Assembly (NCBI RefSeq): GCF_003860345.1
Contig: NZ_CP034179.1
Coordinates: 310,001 to 374,000, forward strand
Reading direction: 5' to 3'
From: Caenibius tardaugens NBRC 16725
GTDB taxonomy: Bacteria; Pseudomonadota; Alphaproteobacteria; Sphingomonadales; Sphingomonadaceae
Length of the DNA: 64,000 nucleotides
In this document: piece after piece, positions 20,108 to 28,423 of the stretch
How positions within the stretch are numbered: position 1 is the first letter of the stretch
Layout of the letters: every line of letters starts with the position of its first letter
Program-made: the position numbers and the translations under genes
Notes under the pieces: generated by a model
What the model was told of the DNA's origin: nothing
Database searches by the model: none
What the model saw: only the letters and a program-made list of their open reading frames with translations

Positions 20108-21367
20108 ATGTCCAACACCGCTCTTATGCCGATCCCGGGTCTGACGGACCCGGTGCCCGTGCCGCGTGACATCACGCCGCGCGACGATGGCCGTATCGAT
20201 TTGATGGGCCTGCCCAAGGCGCGCATCACCGAACTGTTCACCCAGGCCGGGCTGGATGCCAAACAGGCAAAGCTGCGCGCAAAGCAGGTCTATCACTGGC
20301 TATACCATCGCGGCGCCACGGAATTCGAGGCGATGACCGACATCGCCAAGACCATGCGCCCGTGGCTGGCGGAACGGTTCGTGATCGGCCGCCCCGAAGT
20401 GGTGGAGGCGCAGCATTCCACCGATGGCACGCGCAAATGGTTGCTGCGCACTGCCGACAAGCACGATTACGAAATGGTCTTCATTCCCGATGCGGACCGC
20501 GGCACGCTGTGTGTCTCCAGCCAGGTCGGCTGCACGCTCAACTGCCGGTTCTGCCACACCGGGACGATGCGTCTGGTGCGCAACCTGACACCGGGCGAAA
20601 TCGTCGGGCAGGTCATGCTGGCGCGCGACGCGCTGGGCGAATGGCCCAAAGGGCGGATGGATTTCACCGGCGATCTCGGCACCGACGAAGGGGACGAGGC
20701 GGAGTATACCTCGGACGGGCGCCTGCTGACCAATATCGTCATGATGGGCATGGGCGAACCGCTCTACAACTTTGATAATGTCCGCGATGCGCTGAAGCTG
20801 GTCATGGATGGCGATGGCCTGGCCCTGTCCAAACGCCGCATCACCCTGTCGACCAGCGGCGTCGTGCCGATGATGGAACGCTGCGGCGAGGAAATCGGCG
20901 TCAATCTGGCGGTCAGCCTGCATGCCGTGACCAAGGACATCCGCGACGAAATCGTGCCGATCAACAAGAAGTTCGGCATCGAGGAACTGCTGGCGGCCTG
21001 CGCGGCCTATCCGGGCGCGTCCAATGCCCGGCGGATCACGTTCGAATATGTCATGCTGAAGGACAAGAACGACAGCGATGCCGATGCGCACGAACTGGTC
21101 CGCCTGATCCGGCATTACAAGTTGCCCGCCAAGGTCAACCTGATTCCCTTCAATCCGTGGCCCGGCGCCCCTTACGAATGCTCCGATCCCGAACGCATCC
21201 GCCAGTTTTCGAACATCATTTTCGAAGCCGGGATTTCCGCCCCTGTGCGCACCCCGCGCGGGCGCGATATCGATGCTGCCTGCGGGCAGCTGAAGACCGC
21301 CGCCGAGAAGAAGAGCCGTGCAGAACTGGATCGCCTTTACGCAGAAAAAGAAGCCGCCCTCGGCTGA
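20108..21367 (+). CDS. rlmN: dual-specificity 23S rRNA/tRNA (adenine-C2) methyltransferase
   Basis: A 419-residue radical-SAM enzyme that methylates A2503 of 23S rRNA and A37 of some tRNAs. The 4Fe-4S cysteines are Cys142, Cys146 and Cys149 in [20 protein letters not shown] and the C-terminal methyl-carrying cysteine (DIDAACGQL) are also present. An insertion around [13 protein letters not shown] is usual in alphaproteobacterial RlmN. I prefer the ATG at 20108; the in-frame ATG at 20096 adds four residues. Confidence 0.96.
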   Translation: MSNTALMPIPGLTDPVPVPRDITPRDDGRIDLMGLPKARITELFTQAGLDAKQAKLRAKQVYHWLYHRGATEFEAMTDIAKTMRPWLAERFVIGRPEVVEAQHSTDGTRKWLLRTADKHDYEMVFIPDADRGTLCVSSQVGCTLNCRFCHTGTMRLVRNLTPGEIVGQVMLARDALGEWPKGRMDFTGDLGTDEGDEAEYTSDGRLLTNIVMMGMGEPLYNFDNVRDALKLVMDGDGLALSKRRITLSTSGVVPMMERCGEEIGVNLAVSLHAVTKDIRDEIVPINKKFGIEELLAACAAYPGASNARRITFEYVMLKDKNDSDADAHELVRLIRHYKLPAKVNLIPFNPWPGAPYECSDPERIRQFSNIIFEAGISAPVRTPRGRDIDAACGQLKTAAEKKSRAELDRLYAEKEAALG

Positions 21368-21504
21368 TCATTTTTCCGATTATCGCATGAATGGGGCACT
21401 TTGCCGTACAACGGCAATCCCAACAATTTGTTCATGCGGCGTTTCAGATCGTGGAGCCAACGTCTGGGCACAGATTCATGCCAAGACGCGAAAGGAACCA
21501 CATT

Positions 21505-21960
21505 ATGCGTAAGGCCATTCTCGCCGGCGTCCTCGCCGCTTTCACCATCCCCGCCGCCCCTGCGCTGGCGATGCCGACAGCAACGCCCGCCGCCCCTGTG
21601 ACGGCCCATACCGCGCCGATTGCGTGGAATAGCAGCACGGTGCTCGACACCACGCAGGAATACCGCGATCGTCGGGGCGATCGTTATGACCGCCGCTACG
21701 ACCGCCGCGAAGGGCGTCGCTATAACCGCCACGATCGCCGCATGTCGCGCAACGACCGGATCTGGCGCGGGCGCGACGGCCGTTACCATTGCCGCCGCGA
21801 TGACGGCACCACCGGTCTGGTGATCGGTGCTGCACTGGGCGGTCTCGCCGGTCATGAAATTGCCGGTCGCGGCGACAAGACGCTTGGCGCAGTGATCGGT
21901 GCTGTCGGCGGGGGCCTGCTCGGCCGCTCGGTCGACCGCGGCGATCTGAAGTGCCGCTAA
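21505..21960 (+). CDS. glycine-zipper 2TM domain protein
   Basis: A 151-residue exported protein. A signal peptide (about 1-21, ending in PALA) is followed by an Arg/Tyr/Asp-rich repeat region (RRGDRYDRRYDRRE), then a Rick_17kDa glycine-zipper segment (LVIGAALGGLAGHEIAG and AVIGAVGGGLLG) near the C-terminus. Such proteins are usually envelope-associated. The start at 21505 has AAAGGA upstream; the longer open frame is not credible. Confidence 0.85.
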   Translation: MRKAILAGVLAAFTIPAAPALAMPTATPAAPVTAHTAPIAWNSSTVLDTTQEYRDRRGDRYDRRYDRREGRRYNRHDRRMSRNDRIWRGRDGRYHCRRDDGTTGLVIGAALGGLAGHEIAGRGDKTLGAVIGAVGGGLLGRSVDRGDLKCR

Positions 21961-22058
21961 ACCAAAAGGCGTAACGGGCGAGGTCGCAAGACCTCGCCAC
22001 GCGCTGCCTGATCTGCCATTCTCGCACCAGCAATCCCGGGAAAGGCAGTCAGGCAGCA

Positions 22059-22706
22059 ATGCGTTTTACGATCGGTCCCATCATGCAGGGCAAGGCGCAG
22101 CCCTTTCGCAACGAAGAACACAGCGCCATCGCCAAGACGCCCGTCACCGGGCCTGTCCGGATCGGCCCACTTGGCCTCGAAGGCGATGAACAGGCCGATC
22201 GCGTCCATCATGGCGGGGTCGACAAGGCCATCCACCACTATCCCCACGATCATTATGCCTATTGGCAAAGCACGCTGGGCAACCACCCGCTGCTCGATCA
22301 ACCGGGTGCCTTCGGGGAAAACATCACCACCGATGGATTGACCGAAACCGCGCTGTGCCTGGGCGACCGTTTGCGGCTGGGCAGCGCGCTGGTCGAAGTC
22401 AGCCAGGGACGCCAGCCATGCTGGAAACTCGATCACCGTTTCGCCCGCAAGGGTATTATGGCAGCGATCATGACCACCGCCCGTTCGGGCTGGTACTACC
22501 GCGTGATCGAACCCGGCGTGGTGCGGGAAGGCGATACGCTGGAACTGGTCGCGCGCGTGCATGAAGACTGGCCTGTCGACCGCGTATTCAAACTGGTGCT
22601 CACCGGCAAGGCCGAACATCAAGGGGCAGACATGCGCGCGGTCATGGCTTTCCCGGCGCTCGCCGCAACGTGGCGCAAACGGCTTGCCGTCCTGCTCGAT
22701 GCCTAA
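22059..22706 (+). CDS. MOSC domain protein, YiiM-like
   Basis: A 215-residue MOSC-fold protein with the YiiM-type core: GLEGDEQADRVHHGGVDKAIHHYP, read as GLEGDEQAD then HHGGVDKA, FGENI, and the catalytic-cysteine segment GRQPCWKLDHRF. MOSC proteins handle molybdenum cofactor and sulfur transfer; YiiM reduces N-hydroxylated substrates such as 6-hydroxylaminopurine. A YiiM-like role is inferred by similarity. It stands alone between the glycine-zipper gene and the SDR gene. Confidence 0.88.
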   Translation: MRFTIGPIMQGKAQPFRNEEHSAIAKTPVTGPVRIGPLGLEGDEQADRVHHGGVDKAIHHYPHDHYAYWQSTLGNHPLLDQPGAFGENITTDGLTETALCLGDRLRLGSALVEVSQGRQPCWKLDHRFARKGIMAAIMTTARSGWYYRVIEPGVVREGDTLELVARVHEDWPVDRVFKLVLTGKAEHQGADMRAVMAFPALAATWRKRLAVLLDA

Positions 22707-22868
22707 GGCGGATCACCGCCCAAGGCTGCGCCCGCGCTTTCCTACTGCGGGCAAATATGCTCCATTGCCCGCATGATATCGCGCATCCCCCCCTTCACTG
22801 AATCCTTCGGCGCCGCATGGACCCCCGCAGTGACATCTGCCGCCACCCGGCCTTGCACTGTGCTTTCA

Positions 22869-22893
22869 GAACTGTGTCACCCCTGTCACCCCC
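22869..22893 (+). repeat. 25-bp dispersed repeat, copy 1
   Basis: A 25-bp sequence with core GTGTCACCCCTGTCACC, identical over its whole length to the reverse complement of 28456-28480. It lies upstream of the SDR gene. Confidence 0.8.
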
Positions 22894-22945
22894 CCCTGTC
22901 ACAGCACCCTCTTTCACCCCGGCCCATTTTCCCGGCAGGCCGCGC

Positions 22946-23710
22946 ATGAGCCGTCCCGTCGTTCTGGTGACCGGTGGGGCGAAGCGCATCGGCTCGGCCA
23001 TTTGCCGGGCGTTCGGTGCGGCAGGCTGGCACGTGGTGGTGCATTATGGCCGTTCCGCCGCCGATGCCGAAGCACTGGCCGCCTCGTTGCCCTCCGCCGA
23101 AGTGCATCAGGCCGAACTCGACGGCTGGGATGCCGGCCCCGCGATGGTCGCGGCGGTGGCCCGCAAACATGCCGATTTCCGTGCACTGGTGAACAATGCC
23201 TCGATTTTCGAGAATGACGGGGCACAAGGGCTCGACCCCGCAACATTCGATCAGGCCATGCAGATCAACGCAGGCAGCCCCGCGCGCATGACACAGGCGT
23301 TCTTCGCCCATTCCCAGGCCACGGACCTGCGCTGTGCGATCCAGATTCTCGATCAGAAGCTGGACAATCCCAACCCTGATTTCTTCTCCTACACGATGAG
23401 CAAGCACGCGCTGGCCAGCACGATCCCGATGATGGCCATGGCCGCCGCCCATGCCACCGACCGGGTCTATGGGCTGTGCCCCGGCGCGATCCTCGCCAGC
23501 CATGACCAGACGCTGGACGAAGCCGATCGCTCGCATATGCGCAACCTCCTCAGCCGGCGCACCTGGCCGGAAGAAATTGCCGATGCCGCGCTGTTTCTCG
23601 CTTCCGGCGCGCTGGCCAGCGGGGAATTGCTGTTTGTCGATTCGGGGCAACATCTCCTCGCCCAGTCACGCGATGTGATCTATCTCGAACGCGAAGGTCT
23701 GGATGCGTGA
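22946..23710 (+). CDS. pteridine-reductase-like SDR oxidoreductase
   Basis: A 254-residue short-chain dehydrogenase. The cofactor loop is TGGAKRIG, of the TGxxKRxG form seen in pteridine reductases. The catalytic set reads Asp136, Tyr149, Lys153 (in ILDQ and YTMSK). This spacing (13 and 4) matches the Asp-Tyr-Lys triad of PTR1-type pteridine reductases and replaces the usual SDR serine. The likely reaction is NADPH-dependent reduction of dihydropterin or folate. The ATG at 22946 was chosen because upstream residues have no SDR character. A folE gene lies 40 kb away in the window. Confidence 0.82.
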   Translation: MSRPVVLVTGGAKRIGSAICRAFGAAGWHVVVHYGRSAADAEALAASLPSAEVHQAELDGWDAGPAMVAAVARKHADFRALVNNASIFENDGAQGLDPATFDQAMQINAGSPARMTQAFFAHSQATDLRCAIQILDQKLDNPNPDFFSYTMSKHALASTIPMMAMAAAHATDRVYGLCPGAILASHDQTLDEADRSHMRNLLSRRTWPEEIADAALFLASGALASGELLFVDSGQHLLAQSRDVIYLEREGLDA

Positions 23711-23803
23711 AATGCGTGCCCTATCAAGGGCACACGGGCATCCGCCCCTTGCCTAACCTGCCCGCACCCTGCATCACTGCCCATACAGCCAGACGGAGGA
23801 AGC

Positions 23804-25075
23804 ATGTTCGATAGACTGCTCGACAGCGCACTACGCAAAGCGATCAAGAAGGGCGTTCTCGAGATTGTCCATCCCGACGGGCGGGAAGTCCGCTTCGGCA
23901 CACCGGCTCCCGGCTATGCCAAAGTGCGCATCCGGCTGACCGACAAGCAGGTTGCCCGCGAAATCATCGCCGACCAGTCGCTGGGCGCGGGCGAAGCCTT
24001 CATGGATGGCCGCCTGATTATCGAACAGGGCGATGTCATGGGCCTTGCCACGCTGATCGGGGCAAACAATCCCTTCGAACGGCGGCGCAAGGGACGCGCG
24101 GGGGTTTTGAAAAGTGGGCGCAACGCCCTCAACGCCCGGCTGCGCGAAGCCAACCAGTTGGCCCGCGCCCGTTCCAACATTTCGCATCACTATGACATCG
24201 GCAACGATCTCTATCGCCTGATGCTCGACCCCAGCCATATGCAGTACAGCTGCGCCTATTGGCCGCGCGACGATATGACGCTGGACGAAGCGCAGGACGC
24301 CAAGCTCGCGCATATCGCCGCCAAACTGGACATTCGCCCGGGGCAGAAAGTGCTCGACATCGGGTGCGGCTGGGGCGGCATGGCGATTTATCTCGCGCAG
24401 AATTTCGACTGCCACGTCACCGGCATCACTCTCAGCACCGAACAACTGGCGCTGGCGCAGGAACGCGCACAGGCCGCCGGTGTTGCCGGGCGGACCGAAT
24501 TCGGGCTGATCGACTATCGCAAACTTGCCGCATCCGGCGTGGAATTCGACCGGATCGTTTCCGTCGGCATGTTCGAACATGTCGGACGGCCGCAATTCGA
24601 CGTGTTCTTCGAAGCGGTGTCCAACCTGCTGGCCGATGACGGGGTCATGCTGCTCCACACGATTGGCCGCATGGGGCAGCCCAGCAAGACCGACAAGTTC
24701 ACCGACCGCTATATCTTCCCCGGCGGCTATATCCCGGCAATGAGCGAGATGATCGCATCGAGCGAGAAATTCCGCCTGATCCCCGCCGATCTTGAAACGC
24801 TGCGCCTGCATTATGCCAAGACGCTGCGCGTCTGGTACGACAATTGCCAGGCCAATCGCGATGCCATCGTGGCGATGTACGACGAACGCTTTTTCCGCAT
24901 GTGGACCTTCTACCTGTCCGGCTCCACTGCGGCGTTCGAAACCGGCGGCATGTGCAATTATCAGGTACAATATATCCGCAACCGGCACGCTTTGCCGCTC
25001 ACCCGGGACTATATCGGGGATGAAGAGAAAGCGCTGCTTGCAAGGAGTCCGGTTGCGGGAATCCCCAACGCCTGA
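23804..25075 (+). CDS. cfa: cyclopropane-fatty-acyl-phospholipid synthase family
   Basis: A 423-residue SAM-dependent enzyme that adds a methylene across cis double bonds of membrane phospholipid acyl chains. An N-terminal lipid-interacting region precedes the methyltransferase core, with NISHHYDIGNDLY, the SAM-binding DIGCGWGGMAIYLA (about residue 185) and the later FPGGYIPAMSEM. Length fits the family. AGGAGG lies just upstream of the ATG. Some family members make other modified lipids, so the exact product is not certain. Confidence 0.9.
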   Translation: MFDRLLDSALRKAIKKGVLEIVHPDGREVRFGTPAPGYAKVRIRLTDKQVAREIIADQSLGAGEAFMDGRLIIEQGDVMGLATLIGANNPFERRRKGRAGVLKSGRNALNARLREANQLARARSNISHHYDIGNDLYRLMLDPSHMQYSCAYWPRDDMTLDEAQDAKLAHIAAKLDIRPGQKVLDIGCGWGGMAIYLAQNFDCHVTGITLSTEQLALAQERAQAAGVAGRTEFGLIDYRKLAASGVEFDRIVSVGMFEHVGRPQFDVFFEAVSNLLADDGVMLLHTIGRMGQPSKTDKFTDRYIFPGGYIPAMSEMIASSEKFRLIPADLETLRLHYAKTLRVWYDNCQANRDAIVAMYDERFFRMWTFYLSGSTAAFETGGMCNYQVQYIRNRHALPLTRDYIGDEEKALLARSPVAGIPNA

Positions 25076-25114
25076 TAGGCGCGCCCCGCATTTCTCAGCG
25101 GAGCGCAGCCCCCA

Positions 25115-26338
25115 ATGTCGAAGAATTCCGATATCAAGCGTGTTGTCCTTGCCTATTCCGGCGGTCTCGACACCAGCGTGATCCTCAAATGGCTGCAGGT
25201 GACCTACAATTGCGAAGTGGTCACCTTCACCGCCGACCTCGGCCAGGGCGAAGAGCTGGAACCAGCGCGCCACAAGGCCGAACTCATGGGCATCAAGCCC
25301 GAACACATCTATATCGACGATCTGCGCGAGGAATTCGTGCGCGATTTCGTCTTCCCGATGATGCGCGCCAATGCCCGCTATGAAGGCGATTACCTGCTCG
25401 GCACCTCGATTGCCCGACCGCTCATTTCCAAGCGCCTGATCGAGATCGCCCGCGAAACCGGCGCCGATGCCGTCGCCCATGGCGCCACCGGCAAAGGCAA
25501 CGACCAGGTCCGTTTTGAACTGTCATGCTATGCGCTCGATCCCGACATCAAGGTGATCGCACCCTGGCGCGAATGGGATCTGGCCAGCCGCACCGCGCTG
25601 ATCGCCTGGGCGGAACAGCACCAGATTCCCGTGCCGAAGGACAAGCGCGGCGAAAGCCCCTTCTCCACCGACGCCAATCTCCTGCACACCTCCTCCGAAG
25701 GCAAGGTGCTGGAAGATCCCTGGGAAGAAACCCCCGATTACGTCTATTCGCGGACGGACAATCCGGAGGATGCGCCGGATCAGCCCGAATATATCACCAT
25801 CGATTTCGAAAAGGGCGATGGCGTCGCGCTGAATGGTCAGGCGATGAGCCCGGCCACCTTGCTGGCCGCACTCAACGATCTCGGACGCAAGCATGGTATC
25901 GGCCGGCTTGATCTGGTCGAAAATCGCTTCGTCGGCATGAAGAGCCGCGGCATGTACGAAACGCCCGGCGGCGAAATCTATGCCCGCGCGCATCGCGGCA
26001 TCGAACAGATCACCCTCGACCGGGGGGCCGCGCACCTCAAGGACGAGCTCATGCCCAAATATGCCGAGCTGATCTATAACGGCTTCTGGTTCGCGCCGGA
26101 GCGTGAAATGCTGCAGGCCGCGATCGATCTCAGCCAGGAAAAGGTTTCGGGCACCGTTCGTCTCAAGCTCTACAAGGGTTCGGCCAGTGTTGTTGGTCGC
26201 AAGAGCCCCAACAGCCTCTATTCCGAACGCCATGTGACGTTCGAGGACGATGCGGGCGCTTACGACCAGAAGGACGCCGAAGGCTTCATCAAGCTCAACG
26301 CCTTGCGGTTGCGGTTGCTTTCCCGCCGGGATCGGTGA
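25115..26338 (+). CDS. argG: argininosuccinate synthase
   Basis: A 407-residue ATP-dependent enzyme joining citrulline and aspartate. The PP-loop is [10 protein letters not shown] at about residue 13; [13 protein letters not shown] and [16 protein letters not shown] are also present. argG is separated from cfa by 39 bases and ends at a strong terminator. With argJ elsewhere in the window it supports arginine prototrophy. Confidence 0.98.
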   Translation: MSKNSDIKRVVLAYSGGLDTSVILKWLQVTYNCEVVTFTADLGQGEELEPARHKAELMGIKPEHIYIDDLREEFVRDFVFPMMRANARYEGDYLLGTSIARPLISKRLIEIARETGADAVAHGATGKGNDQVRFELSCYALDPDIKVIAPWREWDLASRTALIAWAEQHQIPVPKDKRGESPFSTDANLLHTSSEGKVLEDPWEETPDYVYSRTDNPEDAPDQPEYITIDFEKGDGVALNGQAMSPATLLAALNDLGRKHGIGRLDLVENRFVGMKSRGMYETPGGEIYARAHRGIEQITLDRGAAHLKDELMPKYAELIYNGFWFAPEREMLQAAIDLSQEKVSGTVRLKLYKGSASVVGRKSPNSLYSERHVTFEDDAGAYDQKDAEGFIKLNALRLRLLSRRDR

Positions 26339-26388
26339 TTTTTCAGGGAAATTGCGACGAACCGTTGAGTTATCCCTGCTTGTCCACT

Positions 26389-26426
26389 GGCCTATTGCAG
26401 AAAAGTGGATAAATAGGCCCGTTTTT
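26389..26426 (+). terminator. rho-independent terminator of argG
   Basis: ggcctatt (26389-26396) pairs with aataggcc (26412-26419) and is followed by CGTTTTT. It lies 50 bases past the argG stop. Confidence 0.85.
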
Positions 26427-26439
26427 GCCTTGCGCGACT

Positions 26440-26885
26440 CACTAAATTGTCGCACCTTCTACTTGTCGATACGGGGAATTAACCCGCTCCAGACAACCCG
26501 AAAGGGCTGAAAGGAAAAGGAAAATTCCATAACTGTAACGATGCCGGTGACAAGGCCCCGCGCTTTTGGAAAACCAGCCTTTCCGACGCCTTAGGGCTAA
26601 GGTTTGGGCGAACCGAAGGAAGCGAGATGGCCGGTTACTGACAAACCGGAAAGACGACCGGTGTGGATGATGGACAATTGTCTTCGGACAAAAGGAAATC
26701 AGGCGAAACACCAAATGTACGACCGGTTACGGAACCGCCAGGCGGGAAGGGAAAGTCCCCGGACAATCCCATAACCGCCTGACGGGACCGGTGCCGGCGC
26801 GAGCGCCGGGCGAAAGAACCCCTTGGGGTCGGACGCCGGTACGCAGCCGGTGGGAACGGGGCCGATAGAAATATCGGCCCCGTTT
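26440..26885 (+). ncRNA. candidate structured non-coding RNA
   Basis: No convincing gene lies between argG (26338) and 27139. From about 26580 to 26885 there is an unbroken series of hairpins. They are a 5-bp stem at 26589-26602; ccggtt/aaccgg at 26631-26649; ttgtc(TTCG)gacaa at 26678-26691; a long stem with symmetric A-rich internal loops at 26740-26780 (aggcgg/ccgcct, ggga/tccc, gtc/gac); ccggcg/cgccgg at 26794-26809; and a perfect 12-bp stem with a 6-nt loop at 26855-26884 followed by T. Motifs of RNase P, tmRNA, SRP and 6S RNA were looked for and not seen. The 5' end is a guess. Confidence 0.45.
26855..26885 (+). terminator. 12-bp terminator-like hairpin ending the candidate RNA
   Basis: aacggggccgat (26855-26866) and its exact complement (26873-26884) enclose a 6-nt loop and are followed by a short T run. 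The T tract is only three bases long, so strong termination is not assured. Confidence 0.55.
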
Positions 26886-27138
26886 GCACGTCCGGATCAC
26901 GCTGCACCGCACCTTCCCCACCATTATGCCGCCGCAGTCCTGCCGAGCCAGATCGCCCGCCCCGTGCCTGATTGATGCCCCAGACGAGAGCCCGGATCGC
27001 TGCCGCTGGACATAACCCACCGATCGCAGAGCTACGCCAGCGCATCCAATAGGCATTGTGGCGCCGGAATTACCGCGCACCAGAAAGCCGCGCAGCGAGG
27101 CAGCGCACCTGCGCCACCCCCGGAAACTGCCTCCCCCT
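26886..27138. other. non-coding stretch after the candidate RNA
   Basis: No gene with a credible start or family, and no tRNA or repeat, is visible here. This stretch is the 3' side of the convergently oriented CHRD-protein gene. Confidence 0.5.
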
Positions 27139-27570
27139 TTAATCCGCCGTCTTCACCAATTGGCCGCGAATGGCGCCCTTGGGGAAGTCTGCGTTGTGCA
27201 CGTTGACATAGTAGCCTGCCGGATTGGCCACGATTTCCTTGGCCAGTTCGTGCTGCACGGCGGAGCATTCATCGCCATCGGTGCCGGTCACATTCAAGGT
27301 CACCACCACATCGCCGTCGCTGCCTGCCGCACCCTTGTGAATGTGGGCCATGGTTGCGGGCGCGATATTCTTGACGGTGAGGGTATAGCACAGATCACCC
27401 GAATCCGGATCGATCTCCGCCGCGAAGGCGCCCGACCCATCGGTATCGCCGCCGCCCGTCTGCTCCGCGCCGGTCAACGTGGCCGCCAGCTTAGCCGCAT
27501 GCGCCACCGCCGGACTGGCCACAACCGCACCTGCAAGAACGAGCGCCGCCAATAGGTTTCTGGTATGCAT
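27139..27570 (-). CDS. exported CHRD-domain protein
   Basis: A 143-residue protein. A signal peptide (about 1-24, ending in VAHA) is followed by a single CHRD (chordin-like) domain, with the start AKLAATLTGAEQ, the central TMAHIHKGAAG and the end GAIRGQLVK. Two cysteines (LCYTL, DECSAV) could form a disulfide. Bacterial CHRD proteins are secreted and of unknown function. AAAGGAG precedes the ATG at 27570 and confirms this start over the much longer open frame. It is divergent from rlpA. Confidence 0.88.
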   Translation of the reverse strand: MHTRNLLAALVLAGAVVASPAVAHAAKLAATLTGAEQTGGGDTDGSGAFAAEIDPDSGDLCYTLTVKNIAPATMAHIHKGAAGSDGDVVVTLNVTGTDGDECSAVQHELAKEIVANPAGYYVNVHNADFPKGAIRGQLVKTAD

Positions 27571-27907
27571 TCTCTCTCTCCTTTGCCCATGCCGCCCGTC
27601 CGGCGGCCGGAGTAACCGCAGCAGATTACACCGGAGCCGGCCTGCCGGAAATGGCAAAAACCGCCTCGCCCAAAACTGTTCCACGCCCTGTTTCACACCC
27701 CGCATCCCGGCCCGAATGACTCGATTCGCCGCCGGCCGGAATGCGCCGGATTGCCCTGCCGGATTCATAAAATGGCGCATTTCCGCCATTCGATTCCGGC
27801 TGAACCGCCGCTCGGGCACGGTGAAACGAGCCAGAGGTACACCCATCGCCGCAAACCCGATGCTATACGACAGGCCGCTTTTGCGAAGGGACGGAAGGGT
27901 TACAATC
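27571..27907. other. divergent intergenic region, CHRD gene / rlpA
   Basis: This 337-base region must hold both promoters. It contains a 7-bp hairpin (aatggcg at 27771-27777 with cgccatt at 27784-27790) and repeated gccgga motifs. No recognised operator was found. Confidence 0.4.
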
Positions 27908-28423
27908 ATGCTCACAACAGGCCGCGCCATGCGCCTGCTGCCGCTGATCGGCACGCTCGCCTTCGCGACAGCAGGGCTTTCCTCTTCGGCCAACGGGCAG
28001 GACACCCGCCCCGCGCCGGAAAAGATCGGCCCCGTCATGGGCCTTGCCGATATCGAAGCGCCCCGCGCCATCACGGAAAGCGCCGAGATCGAAGAACCCG
28101 CAGTTGCCGTGGCGGAATCCGCCGGGGAAGATCTCGGTTCCGGCATGGCCAGCTATTACGGCAACGAACTGGCCGGCCGCCGCACAGCCAGTGGGGAACG
28201 GTTCAACCCCCGCGAACTGACCGCCGCCCACCGCACCCTGCCCTTCGGCAGCAAGGTCCGCGTCACCAATCCGCGCAGCGGCAAATCGGTCGTGGTCCGC
28301 ATCAACGATCGCGGCCCGTTCGCCCGCAGCCGCACGATTGACGTATCGGAAGCCGCCGCGCGCCAGATCGGCCTGCACGCCGCCGGTCACGGTCAGGTCA
28401 AGCTCGCCCTGCTCGACCGCTGA
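27908..28423 (+). CDS. rlpA: RlpA-type septal lytic transglycosylase
   Basis: A 171-residue exported protein. A signal-like hydrophobic stretch occupies residues 8-28. An acidic linker follows, then the double-psi beta-barrel (about 78-170) with GMASYYGNELAGRRTASGE, read as MASYYG then GRRTASGE, LPFGSKVRVTN and VVRINDRGPF. RlpA cleaves denuded glycan strands at the division site. No C-terminal SPOR domain is present, so septal targeting would have to work differently. The start at 27908 has GGAAGG upstream; 27929 is an alternative. Its last 31 bases overlap the convergent next gene. Confidence 0.87.
   Translation: MLTTGRAMRLLPLIGTLAFATAGLSSSANGQDTRPAPEKIGPVMGLADIEAPRAITESAEIEEPAVAVAESAGEDLGSGMASYYGNELAGRRTASGERFNPRELTAAHRTLPFGSKVRVTNPRSGKSVVVRINDRGPFARSRTIDVSEAAARQIGLHAAGHGQVKLALLDR

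Noticed and set aside
26440-26885. RNase P RNA, tmRNA, SRP RNA or 6S RNA.
   Set aside because: Diagnostic sequences were looked for and not found: P4 consensus of RNase P, tag-peptide frame and tRNA-like ends of tmRNA, SRP loop, and the long bulged 6S hairpin.
26635-27080. Two overlapping minus-strand open frames after argG.
   Set aside because: Arg/Gly-rich without domain or start signal; they run antisense to the hairpin-rich region.
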